Origin: Drancourtella massiliensis
GTDB taxonomy: Bacteria; Bacillota; Clostridia; Lachnospirales; Lachnospiraceae
Assembly (NCBI RefSeq): GCF_016900655.1
Contig: NZ_JACJKH010000005.1
Coordinates: forward strand, 83,673-147,672
DNA: 64,000 bases
Direction of reading: 5' to 3'
This document shows positions 1 through 8,760 of this stretch, piece after piece; position 1 is the stretch's first letter; every line of letters begins with the position of its first letter. Position numbers and translations under genes: made by a program. Under the pieces are notes generated by a model. The model did no database searches and had not been told where the DNA came from. It saw only the letters and a program-made list of their open reading frames with translations.

Positions 1-292
1 TTGTACCGATCGAAATCAGATCCTCCACTCCGACTCCTGTATTGTCGAATTTTTTTGCGATATAAACAACAAGCCGCAGATTATGCTCGATGAGCTGCTT
101 TCTTGCGTCCTCATGCTGTTCCGTACAGAGCTGTTCAATCGCCTTTGCCTCTTCTTCCACTTCCAGTGGCGGCGGAAGAATATCTGAACCTCCTATGTAA
201 TACACTTCCTGCTTTTCCGGAAAAAGCCATGTCCGGAAAGCCGGAAAAATTTTCTGTCTGAATGTGTTCGGCACCGTAATGTTCATAATCAT
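1..292 (-). CDS. sigE: RNA polymerase sigma-E factor (SigE), N-terminal part, cut by window edge
   Basis: Mother-cell sigma factor of early sporulation. Reading minus from 292 gives a short hydrophobic N-terminus ending in [13 protein letters not shown], then [20 protein letters not shown] and VEDLISIGT. This is the hallmark of sigma-70 region 2 in SigE/SigK-type factors. The first residues would be the pro-sequence removed by SpoIIGA. The ATG at 292 overlaps the spoIIGA stop as ATGA, with AGGAGG eight bases upstream inside the end of spoIIGA. The two are therefore translationally coupled. Gene order spoIIGA-sigE matches Bacillus. The coding frame continues past base 1, so regions 3 and 4 are not visible. 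Confidence 0.95.
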   Translation of the reverse strand, partial: MIMNITVPNTFRQKIFPAFRTWLFPEKQEVYYIGGSDILPPPLEVEEEAKAIEQLCTEQHEDARKQLIEHNLRLVVYIAKKFDNTGVGVEDLISIGT

Positions 293-1077
293 TTACATCC
301 CCTCCTAAAAATATCCGGATTTACAAGTATCCGGTATGTTCCGTCTGTTGAAATCCTGGTATCCGATATCCCGATCCAGATATCACAGATCTGCTTTTTC
401 TCTTTCCCCGGCAGATATAGACTGTCAAACCGTACCAGAAGCAGTCTGGCATGCTCATTTCCGACAGACCGAAAACCGATATAGCGCCTTTTCTGCGTGC
501 TCTCCATAAGGCTTTCGACCGCCTCTCTTTCCACGATACAGACCGGCTGTCCGGTAAGCGGATCCGTCAGGCTGTTTCCCGTATCAATCAGCCCTTTCAG
601 CCGTACCTTCCTCCCGGACTGTTCCACCAGAAGTTCGCAGGTATATTGATTCTGCCTTTGCATCTGACGCCAGAATGCCCACACCGCCTGCATCAGTTCA
701 TAGCTGACAACGGCAAACAGAAAAAAAAGACTTCCTGTACGAATATATTGCCCGAAAAAGCTAAAAATACCGCCCAACAGAAATCCGCCCCCGTAAAGCA
801 TAAAAAAAGCTTTCACAAACTCCCTCATGCCGTGTACGGGAATTGCCGCTTTGAGCATAACCGTATTCACCGCTACATGGTATAGCAGCAGTTTCACAAA
901 GCCGGGAACCGGGAGCATCGTCGTAAGACAGGTCAGCAAAGAGCCCAGAACCGCTCCCGGAAGCACCCGTCTTCTCCGGAAATCACCGGCCAGCATCCTG
1001 CACACCGCTGCTAAAAGCAGATAATCCATCATAAAATTGACGAGGAAGAATACATCCATGTAGATTTCATAATACAT
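289..1077 (-). CDS. spoIIGA: SpoIIGA, sporulation sigma-E factor processing peptidase
   Basis: Membrane-bound aspartic protease that activates pro-sigma-E in the mother cell. It has 262 residues, somewhat shorter than the roughly 300 of B. subtilis. Residues 1-130 are strongly hydrophobic with about five membrane segments. The C-terminal half carries [11 protein letters not shown] with the catalytic Asp near residue 165. It sits directly after the division cluster and directly before sigE, the canonical place. A promoter with Spo0A features lies just upstream (1135-1199). Family assignment rests on the DTGN motif, the membrane topology and the neighbour. Confidence 0.93.
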   Translation of the reverse strand: MYYEIYMDVFFLVNFMMDYLLLAAVCRMLAGDFRRRRVLPGAVLGSLLTCLTTMLPVPGFVKLLLYHVAVNTVMLKAAIPVHGMREFVKAFFMLYGGGFLLGGIFSFFGQYIRTGSLFFLFAVVSYELMQAVWAFWRQMQRQNQYTCELLVEQSGRKVRLKGLIDTGNSLTDPLTGQPVCIVEREAVESLMESTQKRRYIGFRSVGNEHARLLLVRFDSLYLPGKEKKQICDIWIGISDTRISTDGTYRILVNPDIFRRGCK

Positions 1078-1134
1078 GCTTCACCCTCTTTTCTCCTGTC
1101 GCTGCTAAATCGATTCAGTATACGAACAAATAGT

Positions 1135-1199
1135 ATTATAAAAAAAAGGAACTTGAAATTTTGTCAGAAACTGACAGAGAAACTTGTTTTCTTTCGACA
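1135..1199 (-). promoter_or_regulatory. Putative Spo0A-activated promoter of spoIIGA-sigE
   Basis: On the minus strand there is a -10 TATAAT at 1140-1135 and a -35-like CTGACA at 1167-1162, 21 bp apart. The B. subtilis spoIIG promoter is known for an over-long spacer and dependence on phosphorylated Spo0A. A perfect 0A box TGTCGAA lies at 1199-1193, and the -35 is inside an inverted repeat GTCAG-AAA-CTGAC that also contains half 0A-like TGTCA. The sequence elements are seen directly; activation by Spo0A is inferred. Confidence 0.6.
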
Positions 1200-1210
1200 T
1201 GTAAACATAG

Positions 1211-1244
1211 AAAAAAGGTATGGAAACTCTCGCCTCCATACCTT
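1211..1244 (-). terminator. Rho-independent terminator after ftsZ
   Basis: Perfect 10-bp inverted repeat AAGGTATGGA (1215-1224) and TCCATACCTT (1235-1244). On the minus strand it is followed by a run of T residues (1216-1211). It closes the ftsZ transcript and isolates it from the spoIIGA promoter. Confidence 0.88.
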
Positions 1245-1265
1245 CTGATTATCTTAATTCACTTT

Positions 1266-2471
1266 TTATTTTTTAAAGAAATCCGGAATCTTGATAGTCT
1301 GCTCTTTTACTCTTCCCGTTCCTGCAGAGTAGGATGGTGTGGAAGACTGAGCAGTTGTGCTGCTTTCCGGTGCTGCAGATGTCCTCGGCTGCTGCGGCAT
1401 TCTTGTCACTCTCCCCATATCTGATTTAAGAGAGGATGTATCCTGAGTCTCGGCAAATACAGATCCTGCCGGTCTGGCTGTTCCGATTTTGGATTTCAGC
1501 TTGGATGCTGTACTTTCCTTGCTGTTATGTAAACCCGTCGCGATGACCGTCACTGTTGCTTCATCAGACTTGGATTCATCATACATAGCACCGAAGATGA
1601 TGTTTGCATCTTCTCCTGCAAGCTCCTGAACATGCTCTGCTGCGTCGCTTGCATCCATAAGAGTGATATCACCGGAAATATTGATGATGACATGAGATGC
1701 TCCTGAGATTGTTGTCTCAAGCAGCGGACTGGATACAGCCTGTTTTACAGCCTCCAGCGCCTTGTCATCTCCTCTTCCGTGTCCGATTCCGATATGGGCG
1801 ATACCCTTGTCGATCATAACTGTCTGAATGTCGGCAAAGTCAAGGTTGATCAGGGATGGTACATTGATCAGGTCAGTGATTCCCTGGATACCCTGCTGAA
1901 GTACTTCGTCTGCCTTTTTCAGTGCATCCGGCATCGTTGTTCTTCTGTCGACAATCTCAAGAAGCTTATCATTCGGAATGACAATCAGTGTGTCTACATT
2001 TTCTTTTAATTTTTCAATGCCGGCAAGTGCATTATTCATACGGGCTCTGGATTCAAAACGGAAAGGCTTTGTAACAACGCCGACTGTCAGGGATCCCTGC
2101 TCTTTTGCGATACGTGCTACAACCGGTGTTGCACCTGTACCTGTACCGCCGCCCATTCCGCATGTAACAAATACCATGTCTGCGCCTTTGAGTGCTGCCG
2201 CGATCTCATCTGCGCTTTCTTCTGCTGCTTTTTCTCCAACTTCCGGCTTTGCTCCTGCTCCAAGTCCTTTTGTGAGCTTGTCTCCGATCTGCATCAGTGT
2301 AGGGGCCTTGCAGAATGAGAGAGCCTGTTTGTCTGTGTTGATGGCGATAAATTCTACTCCAGCAATCTGCTCATCTATCATGCGGTTGACAGCATTATTA
2401 CCGCCTCCACCTACACCAACGACGATAATTTTTGCTGCTGCTTCTGATTCATTTGTCTTAATTTCTAACAA
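1266..2471 (-). CDS. ftsZ: Cell division protein FtsZ
   Basis: Tubulin-like GTPase that builds the Z ring. It has 401 residues. [17 protein letters not shown] at the N-terminus is the first nucleotide-binding loop, and [12 protein letters not shown] near residue 105 is the tubulin signature. After a variable linker rich in Ser, Thr and Pro, the protein ends in IKIPDFFKK, the conserved C-terminal peptide that binds FtsA, SepF and similar partners. The start codon is TTG (2471-2469), supported by AGGAGG seven bases upstream; no in-frame ATG precedes it before a stop. It has its own promoter at 2545-2573 and is last in the division cluster. Confidence 0.98.
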   Translation of the reverse strand: MLEIKTNESEAAAKIIVVGVGGGGNNAVNRMIDEQIAGVEFIAINTDKQALSFCKAPTLMQIGDKLTKGLGAGAKPEVGEKAAEESADEIAAALKGADMVFVTCGMGGGTGTGATPVVARIAKEQGSLTVGVVTKPFRFESRARMNNALAGIEKLKENVDTLIVIPNDKLLEIVDRRTTMPDALKKADEVLQQGIQGITDLINVPSLINLDFADIQTVMIDKGIAHIGIGHGRGDDKALEAVKQAVSSPLLETTISGASHVIINISGDITLMDASDAAEHVQELAGEDANIIFGAMYDESKSDEATVTVIATGLHNSKESTASKLKSKIGTARPAGSVFAETQDTSSLKSDMGRVTRMPQQPRTSAAPESSTTAQSSTPSYSAGTGRVKEQTIKIPDFFKK

Positions 2472-2544
2472 GAGTGTCTCCTCCTTTGTTATGCTTTATT
2501 ATTTATACACCCTACTAGTTCATGTATTCTGCCATATATACTAT

Positions 2545-2573
2545 ATAATATAGTCTTTCTTTCTAAATTTCAA
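2545..2573 (-). promoter_or_regulatory. Sigma-A-type promoter of ftsZ
   Basis: Minus-strand -35 TTGAAA (2573-2568), a 17-bp spacer, and -10 TATTAT (2550-2545) in a very AT-rich gap between ftsQ and ftsZ. This gives a leader of about 65-70 nt before the TTG start, so ftsZ can be read independently of the upstream cluster. Confidence 0.75.
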
Positions 2574-2633
2574 TAGAATTTTTCCTATTTTTCGATTTTT
2601 TTACGCCAGATTCCTATGGTACTTTCAGGTATT

Positions 2634-3404
2634 TTATTCCTCTGTTGTTTCACTTTTTTCAAAGCGGATCGTCTCCGTCAGCTCTCCATAATGTTCCAGA
2701 TGGAGCGTCCCGCTCTGTCCTTCCAGCTTCTCAAGAATAGCCGGAAGCTGTGCCGCCTTCTCCTGCGGATCCCCGCTTCCAAGTTCCGCGCAGATGTTCC
2801 CGAAATACAGTGTCAGATTTTCTCCATCGCATACAATCCGGTCCGGGCTGACCCCGCTTCTTCCAAGAATTTCCTGGATCCGGACAATATATTCAAATAC
2901 GGAAGAATCCTGAACGGTAAGTTTCTTTCCTTTTTCGGCTTTCGAAACATCAAGCCCCTCTACAAGACTGAGACCGTCTCTCTGGCTGTCCGTAACCCCG
3001 AGAACCATGCCTTCGTTGTCAAAATAGACATATTCCTCATCCCGTCTGGCATACCCGGCCGGACTTTTTTCCTTCACATCCACCCGGATCGTCCAGGGAT
3101 TCACCATATGAAATTCCATACTTTCGACAGTCGGCGGCTCCGGATAGTCTCCCAGTTTTGTGCTTAAAAGCAGAACCAGAGAATTCCCATCCCCTCCCTG
3201 TTCACGGATGTACCGGCTTACTTCGCTGTCTGTAAGAAAATCGTTCCCCCTCACCCGGATATCTCTGAGCTGGAACAAAAGAAGAAACACGATGATGCCG
3301 GCAATGACAGCTGCCCCTGTTCCCAGTCTTGTCAGAATCTGCCTTCGCCTGGTACGCTTGATCCTCTTTCTCTTCTCATCCCTTTGCACAATCTGATCAT
3401 TCAT
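2634..3404 (-). CDS. divIB: Cell division protein FtsQ/DivIB
   Basis: Bitopic divisome protein. It has 256 residues: a basic cytoplasmic N-terminus (KRKRIKRTRRRQ), one membrane segment at about 31-47, then LRDIRVRGNDFLTDSEVSRY, the start of a POTRA domain. It stabilises FtsL and the septal PBP outside the membrane. AGGAGG lies seven bases before the ATG at 3404. It lies between ftsW and ftsZ as in many Firmicutes. The POTRA sequence is divergent, as is normal for the family, so position in the cluster carries much of the assignment. Confidence 0.9.
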   Translation of the reverse strand: MNDQIVQRDEKRKRIKRTRRRQILTRLGTGAAVIAGIIVFLLLFQLRDIRVRGNDFLTDSEVSRYIREQGGDGNSLVLLLSTKLGDYPEPPTVESMEFHMVNPWTIRVDVKEKSPAGYARRDEEYVYFDNEGMVLGVTDSQRDGLSLVEGLDVSKAEKGKKLTVQDSSVFEYIVRIQEILGRSGVSPDRIVCDGENLTLYFGNICAELGSGDPQEKAAQLPAILEKLEGQSGTLHLEHYGELTETIRFEKSETTEE

Positions 3405-3446
3405 GGATGTGCCTCCTGTATTTTTCCTATCATTAACGCTTTTATT

Positions 3447-4532
3447 TTACCAACTGGCAACGCTGAATACAAGCCCCATTTCCACGAGAAGGAAAACAAC
3501 AGATGTTCCTCCATAACTGATAAAAGGAAGGGTAATTCCGGTATTGGGAATTGTATTGGTTACAACGGCTATATTCAAAATCACCTGAATCATCATATGC
3601 CCCATGGCTCCTGCCGCAATCAGTGCCCCGAAAAGATCCGGTGCGTGAGATGCGATCACAAAGAAGCGCCAGATCAAAAGGAAGAACAGCAGAATAACAA
3701 GAACCGCTCCCACAAGCCCCAGTTCCTCACATATAATAGAGAAAATCATATCGTTCTGCGCCTCCGGGACAAAACCCAGCTTCTGGATACTGCTTCCAAG
3801 TCCTTTCCCGAACAGTCCTCCTGATCCGATGGCGTAAAGCCCCTGAAGGGTCTGATATCCTTTCTCATACTTCTCCGGATTCTGCCAGATCGCGATCCGC
3901 TCCAGACGGTAACTTTCCAGGCCGAGAAAGACTGCCATAAAGCCGGTCCCTGTCACCGCCATCCAGATGAACTGGCCATATTTGGGACTGGCCGTAAAAA
4001 TCAGGATCACGGCGATTCCAAGAATGATTACTGCCGTGCTTAAGTTGCTTGCTCCTACAAGACCCACAACCGGCAGAGCGAAAAGCATGATCCGAAACAA
4101 GATGGAAAGCTTTCCGATCTTCTTTGCATTTCTTGTCACAAGCCATGCCAGAAACACGATCAGAGCAACTTTGACGTACTCTGACGGCTGAAAAGAAAAT
4201 GGTCCCAAAGACAGCCATCTTTTGGAACCATTGTATTCATCGCCAAACAGCATGACGGCGATGCAGAGCACAATCGCCAGAATATATCCTGGTACAGCAA
4301 GCTTCGCCCAGACATGATAATCGGTCTTTGCCACTGCGTACATCCCGGCAATGCCAAGCGTTGTAGCAAATATCTGTTTTTTTAAATAATAGAAAGAATC
4401 TCCAAATTTTATCCTTCCATTATAGGAACTGGTACTGTACAGGATCACCAATCCCGTTATCACAAGTAAAAAAACGATCACCAGAAGGACTTTGTCAATT
4501 CCTCCGGACTCCGGTTTTTCCGCCCGCTTCAA
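3447..4532 (-). CDS. ftsW: SEDS-family peptidoglycan polymerase FtsW (SpoVE/FtsW type)
   Basis: Lipid II polymerase that works with a class B PBP at the septum. It has 361 residues and about ten membrane segments. SEDS signatures visible are KRWLSLGPFSFQPSEYVK near residue 108, an IGSGGLFGKGLGSS loop and NTGITLPFISYGGTS near the C-terminus. The start is TTG at 4532 with GGAGAGG just upstream. It is 12 bases from murD and part of the same transcript. A second SEDS gene lies at 14130-15317, so one of the pair may serve the cortex (SpoVE role); which one cannot be decided from sequence. Confidence 0.92.
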   Translation of the reverse strand: MKRAEKPESGGIDKVLLVIVFLLVITGLVILYSTSSYNGRIKFGDSFYYLKKQIFATTLGIAGMYAVAKTDYHVWAKLAVPGYILAIVLCIAVMLFGDEYNGSKRWLSLGPFSFQPSEYVKVALIVFLAWLVTRNAKKIGKLSILFRIMLFALPVVGLVGASNLSTAVIILGIAVILIFTASPKYGQFIWMAVTGTGFMAVFLGLESYRLERIAIWQNPEKYEKGYQTLQGLYAIGSGGLFGKGLGSSIQKLGFVPEAQNDMIFSIICEELGLVGAVLVILLFFLLIWRFFVIASHAPDLFGALIAAGAMGHMMIQVILNIAVVTNTIPNTGITLPFISYGGTSVVFLLVEMGLVFSVASW

Positions 4533-4544
4533 TCTATCCTCTCC

Positions 4545-5900
4545 TTACAGCGATTTTACCAACTCTTTGAATTTCTCTCCACGTTCTTCATAACTTCCGA
4601 ACATATCCCAGCTTGCACATGCAGGAGATAACAGTACCGCATCTCCCTCTTTTGCCTCACGGCTTGCAAGTGTCACCGCCTCTTCCAGTGTATCCGCAAA
4701 CATATACGCTGTAAAGCCGCACTTTCTGGCCGTCTCGGCGATCTTCTTTTTTGTTTCGCCGATCAGAATCAGCTTTTTCACTTTTCCGTGGAAACTCTCA
4801 ATCCACTCATCGTATTCCGACTGCTTATCAAAGCCTCCTCCGATCAGGACCGTAGGACGGTTCATCGCAGTGATTCCCCGGATTGCAGCATCCGGATTCG
4901 TTCCCTTGGAATCATTATAATAAGCTACGCCGTTCTTTTCCGTCACGTACTCGATCCGGTGTTCCACTCCTGAGAATCTTCGGATAACATCCCGGATCGT
5001 ATCCATCGGGACGCCGTAAAGTGCCGCCATGGCGACAGCTGCCATCACATTTTCATAATTGTGTGTGCCAAGGAGCTGAAGCTCGTTTGTTTTGCACACC
5101 CGTACCTCATCCGGATTCCGGAAGATAATCTCCCCGTCCTTTAAGAAAATTCCCGTTTCCAGTTCTCGTTTACTGCTGAAGAAAAATGGAGTCGCATTCG
5201 TCTTTTCTCCAAACTCTCTGAGGACTTCATCCTCATAATTCAGTACACAGAACTCTTCTTTTGTCTGATTTTCTGTAATTGCCTCTTTGGCCTTGATGTA
5301 GTTTTCCATTGTATGGTGACGGTTCAGATGATCCGGTGTGATATTCAGGATCGCGCTGATTTTCGGAGCAAACCGGTGGATCGTCTCCAGCTGGAAACTG
5401 CTGATTTCCGCAACTGTCACACTGGCCGGTGTCATCTTCAATGCTTCCAGCGTATACGGATTTCCTATATTGCCCACAACGAAAACTTCCGGTTTGTATG
5501 CTTTCATAATCTCTCCAAGGAGTGTTGTCGTCGTCGTTTTTCCATTCGTTCCGGTAATCGCCAGCACATCTCCTTTTCCAAAGCAGCTTGCAAGTTCCAC
5601 TTCTCCCCAGACAGGAATTCCGGCCTTTTCCATATCCTGCACAACCGGAAGATCAGTCGGGACTCCCGGGCTTAGCACAAGCATCCCAATCTCATCCACT
5701 CTCTCGTACGGAAATGCTCCGATTACAATCTCTGCTCTGCATCCTTCCGGAAGACGGCCTGCCACTTCCTCTCTGCTCAGCTTTTCATTTCCGTCATACA
5801 AAATCGTCTCAACACCTTCGTGCTCAAGCAGTGTTACAGCGCCGATTCCGCTTTTTCCCGAGCCAAACACAAGTACCTTTTTTCCATTACCGTCAAACAT
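4545..5900 (-). CDS. murD: UDP-N-acetylmuramoyl-L-alanine--D-glutamate ligase
   Basis: Adds D-glutamate to UDP-MurNAc-L-Ala in the cytosol, using ATP. The N-terminal Rossmann-like stretch KVLVFGSGKSGIGA is followed by the Mur-ligase ATP loop AITGTNGKTTTTTLLGE, then ITPDHLNRH, AVAMAALYGV and EYVTEKNGVAYYNDSKGTNP. The C-terminus has SPACASWDMFGSYEERGEKF. I place the start at the ATG at 5900: it has AAAGGA upstream and yields 451 residues, the size of B. subtilis MurD. The longer frame up to 5942 would overlap mraY and has no supporting ribosome site. Confidence 0.96.
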   Translation of the reverse strand: MFDGNGKKVLVFGSGKSGIGAVTLLEHEGVETILYDGNEKLSREEVAGRLPEGCRAEIVIGAFPYERVDEIGMLVLSPGVPTDLPVVQDMEKAGIPVWGEVELASCFGKGDVLAITGTNGKTTTTTLLGEIMKAYKPEVFVVGNIGNPYTLEALKMTPASVTVAEISSFQLETIHRFAPKISAILNITPDHLNRHHTMENYIKAKEAITENQTKEEFCVLNYEDEVLREFGEKTNATPFFFSSKRELETGIFLKDGEIIFRNPDEVRVCKTNELQLLGTHNYENVMAAVAMAALYGVPMDTIRDVIRRFSGVEHRIEYVTEKNGVAYYNDSKGTNPDAAIRGITAMNRPTVLIGGGFDKQSEYDEWIESFHGKVKKLILIGETKKKIAETARKCGFTAYMFADTLEEAVTLASREAKEGDAVLLSPACASWDMFGSYEERGEKFKELVKSL

Positions 5901-5922
5901 CTTCTTCCCGTCCTTTCTTATC

Positions 5923-6879
5923 TTACAGTGCCAGCAACGCAATCAGACATAAAATCGCCGTTATAATTGAGAATACTGCCACAATCCTTGTCTCCGACCA
6001 CCCGCAAAGTTCAAAATGATGGTGGATCGGGGCCATTTTAAAGATTCTTTTTCCGCCTGTCTTTTTAAAGTATGTGACCTGAATCATGACGGAAGCCACT
6101 TCAACAAGATAAATCAGGCCGACAATAATAATGAAAATCGGCATCTGAAGCATATAAGCCGTGGATGCCACAAATCCCCCAAGTGCCAGCGAACCCGTAT
6201 CTCCCATAAAAACACTGGCCGGATAGACATTAAACAGCAAAAATCCCATCAGAGCTCCTACTACCGCGCAGGTGACCGGTTCGATCCCGCTCTTTGTTCC
6301 CACTGCGACAACCGTGAAAAAGGTAGCAACCAGCACTGTCACGCTGGAGGCAAGACCGTCCAGTCCGTCTGTAAAATTGACACCGTTTACCGTACCAATC
6401 ACCGCTACAAACAAAAGCGGAATGGCAAGCCATCCAATGTTCCAGTATTTTCCCCCGGAAAACGGGATCAAAAGTGTAAGCGGTGTATTGGTGACATTGA
6501 CAAGATAATAGGCAAATACTGCCGTAACTACAATCTGAAGTGCGAATTTCTGTTTTGGATACAGCCCGTCGGAACGCTTCATCACTACTTTCAAATAATC
6601 ATCCAGAAAACCGATCAGTCCAAATCCAAGTGTTACAAACAGAATCGGAATGATCTTCGGATAATCTTTCACATAAAAAAGGGATGTAATGACAATCGAA
6701 GCCAGTATCATGACTCCTCCCATCGTCGGTGTGCCCGCCTTCTGAAGGTGGGACTCCACTCCCTCCACACGTTCTGTCTGCTTCATCTTCATTTTTCGTA
6801 AAATTGGAATCACGATCGGCCCCATAATCACACTCAGCACAAATGATATAAGAACCGGAATTACAAATGTATAATCCAT
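5923..6879 (-). CDS. mraY: Phospho-N-acetylmuramoyl-pentapeptide-transferase MraY
   Basis: Integral membrane enzyme that forms lipid I from UDP-MurNAc-pentapeptide and undecaprenyl phosphate. It has 318 residues and about ten membrane segments. Signatures include KAGTPTMGG near residue 47, GFLDDYLKV near 89, NFTDGLDGLA near 167, VFMGDTGSLALGG near 222, and the histidine cluster APIHHHFE near 287. It is normally preceded by murE/murF, but here it directly follows the second PBP gene. A strong promoter lies in the 96-bp gap upstream. Confidence 0.97.
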   Translation of the reverse strand: MDYTFVIPVLISFVLSVIMGPIVIPILRKMKMKQTERVEGVESHLQKAGTPTMGGVMILASIVITSLFYVKDYPKIIPILFVTLGFGLIGFLDDYLKVVMKRSDGLYPKQKFALQIVVTAVFAYYLVNVTNTPLTLLIPFSGGKYWNIGWLAIPLLFVAVIGTVNGVNFTDGLDGLASSVTVLVATFFTVVAVGTKSGIEPVTCAVVGALMGFLLFNVYPASVFMGDTGSLALGGFVASTAYMLQMPIFIIIVGLIYLVEVASVMIQVTYFKKTGGKRIFKMAPIHHHFELCGWSETRIVAVFSIITAILCLIALLAL

Positions 6880-6931
6880 ATCTGCACCTCTTCATCCTTT
6901 GGTTTCTAAACAGGCCTTATGCCTGCGTTCA

Positions 6932-6960
6932 ATTATAACGTATTTGCCCTGTCTTTGCAA
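6932..6960 (-). promoter_or_regulatory. Sigma-A-type promoter before mraY-murD-ftsW-ftsQ
   Basis: Minus-strand -35 TTGCAA (6960-6955), a 17-bp spacer and a perfect -10 TATAAT (6937-6932). It is the only sizeable gap inside the cluster. A small CAGGC/GCCTG hairpin follows just downstream at about 6911-6925. It would let the lipid I/II genes be transcribed apart from the PBP genes. Confidence 0.72.
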
Positions 6961-6975
6961 GCTTACCGCCTGCGC

Positions 6976-8700
6976 TCACTCTTCTTTTTCAATTCCCAGA
7001 TACGGAAGCACATCATCGAAAATCTCCCTCACGACCGGAGCTGCGATCGTTCCGCCATAATAGATTCCCTGGGGATCGTAAATGACACACATTCCCAGAA
7101 CCTGCGGATCCTCGGCAGGAGCAAAACCGATAAAGGAAGAGATGTATTTATTGGCACTTCTTGGAAGCGTCTGAGATGTCGCTGTTTTCCCTCCGATGCT
7201 GTATCCTTCGATATAGGCATTTTTCCCGGAGCCTTCTGACACGACACTTTCCAGAATTTTCTGCATGGTCTTCGATGTTTCTTCCGAAACAATCCGTTTT
7301 CCCTGCTTATCGGAAAATGTCTTGATCGTCCTCCCGCTCTCACCGTCCTGTACCGATACCGCAAAGTGCGGTGTCACACGTTTTCCCCCGTTAATGAGCG
7401 AACTGACTGTCGCTGCCATCTGAACCGGCGTTACCTGGAACGACTGGCCAAAAGTCATGGTGGCAAGTTCCACCTCCCCGATATCTTCCAGCCGGTGCAT
7501 GATTGTTCCTGCCTCTCCCGGGAGATCCACCCCGGTTTTTTCCATCAGGCCGAACTGCTCGAAATAATCGCAGAACCGCTCCGCTCCCAGTCTGAGCCCG
7601 ATCTCCATAAAAACCGGATTACAGGAATTCTGCACTCCTTCCACGAATGTCTCCGCCCCGTGTCCTCCTACTTTGTGGCACCGGATTCTCCGATCCTCTA
7701 CAATCTTATATCCAGGGCACACAAATGTATCATCCAGATCGACTACCCCTTCTTCCAGGCAGGCGCTGGAGGTGATGATCTTAAAGGTGGATCCCGGTTC
7801 ATAGGTATCATTGATACACCCGTTTCTCCACATCTGATTCAGAAGTTCCTGCTTTTCTTCCTCCGAGGAGGCAGATACGCCTTCCGGCAGTTCAAACGGC
7901 TCATTCAGATTAAATTCCGGCCAGTTGACCATCGCATAGATCTCCCCGTTTTGCGGGTTCATCAGGATGATGGCCACTTTATCCGCCTGTTTTTCCTCCA
8001 TCACCTTCTGTGCCATCTGCTGTGCGTATTTCTGGATATTATAATCGATGCTGATCTGAAGCGTATTTCCCGCTGACGGTTCAATCCGGTCTTCCGCTAT
8101 ACCTTCCAGTTCCACTCCTCTGGCATCTGTTGTCGAGAGAATTTTCCCGTTTTCTCCTTTCAGATAGTCTTCATATTTTACTTCCAGCCCGATGATTCCC
8201 TGGTTGTCTCCTCCGGTAAATCCAAGCACCTTGCTCGCCAGTTCTTCATATGGATAATACCGTTTAAAGTCTTCATCCACTTTGACCCCCGCCAGGTTCA
8301 TCTCCCGGATCTTGTCTCCGGTCTCCTTTTCCACATTGGTCTTAATCCGTTCCATGGAGGATACCTTCTCCACCTTTTTCCGCACCTCGCTTTCCTCCAG
8401 TTCCAGAGTGCTGCTCAGCGCCCTGATTACTGCCTCGGGGTCTTCAATCTGACTGTGTATCACGGAAACCGTGCAGACAGTCTTGTTGGTAGCCAGCACC
8501 TTGCCGTTTCTGTCTACAATTTCCCCTCTTGCCGCTTTGATCTCCCGTTCTCTCTCATGAAGATCTTCCGCCTTTTTCTGATAATATTCCGCGTCCAAAA
8601 TCATCAGATAGCAGAGCCTCCCGATCAGTCCAAGAATCATGACAGTGGCGGCAAGAAAGACAATCAGTATCTTCTTTTTATTATAGGTTTTGTTTTTCAT
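6976..8700 (-). CDS. Class B penicillin-binding protein (SpoVD/FtsI-like)
   Basis: Transpeptidase with a cytoplasmic start, one membrane segment (about 11-33), a PBP dimerisation domain beginning AARGEIVDRNGKVLA, and a C-terminal transpeptidase domain. Active-site motifs are EPGSTFK (Ser nucleophile), NSCNP, and GGKTATSQT in place of the usual KTGT. The Ala at the Gly position of the KTG box is unusual. No PASTA domain follows. Being second to the ftsL-linked PBP matches spoVD in B. subtilis, which makes spore cortex with SpoVE. The ATG at 8700 is chosen over TTG at 8703; its GAGG ribosome site lies in a hairpin arm. Confidence 0.88.
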   Translation of the reverse strand: MKNKTYNKKKILIVFLAATVMILGLIGRLCYLMILDAEYYQKKAEDLHEREREIKAARGEIVDRNGKVLATNKTVCTVSVIHSQIEDPEAVIRALSSTLELEESEVRKKVEKVSSMERIKTNVEKETGDKIREMNLAGVKVDEDFKRYYPYEELASKVLGFTGGDNQGIIGLEVKYEDYLKGENGKILSTTDARGVELEGIAEDRIEPSAGNTLQISIDYNIQKYAQQMAQKVMEEKQADKVAIILMNPQNGEIYAMVNWPEFNLNEPFELPEGVSASSEEEKQELLNQMWRNGCINDTYEPGSTFKIITSSACLEEGVVDLDDTFVCPGYKIVEDRRIRCHKVGGHGAETFVEGVQNSCNPVFMEIGLRLGAERFCDYFEQFGLMEKTGVDLPGEAGTIMHRLEDIGEVELATMTFGQSFQVTPVQMAATVSSLINGGKRVTPHFAVSVQDGESGRTIKTFSDKQGKRIVSEETSKTMQKILESVVSEGSGKNAYIEGYSIGGKTATSQTLPRSANKYISSFIGFAPAEDPQVLGMCVIYDPQGIYYGGTIAAPVVREIFDDVLPYLGIEKEE

Positions 8701-8701
8701 C

Positions 8702-8753
8702 AAAAAACCTCACAGAAGTGATTGATATAACTTATTAATCCTTCTGTGAGGTT
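8702..8753 (-). promoter_or_regulatory. Long hairpin between the two PBP genes, terminator-like and covering the ribosome site
   Basis: A 13-bp perfect inverted repeat (8706-8718 with 8741-8753), extended inward by seven more pairs with one G-U wobble. On the minus strand it is followed by six Ts at 8707-8702. The 3' arm contains TGAGG, the only ribosome-binding site for the PBP whose ATG is at 8700. The structure could therefore end pbpB transcripts and also block translation of the next gene. Confidence 0.75.
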
Positions 8754-8760
8754 ATTCTTT

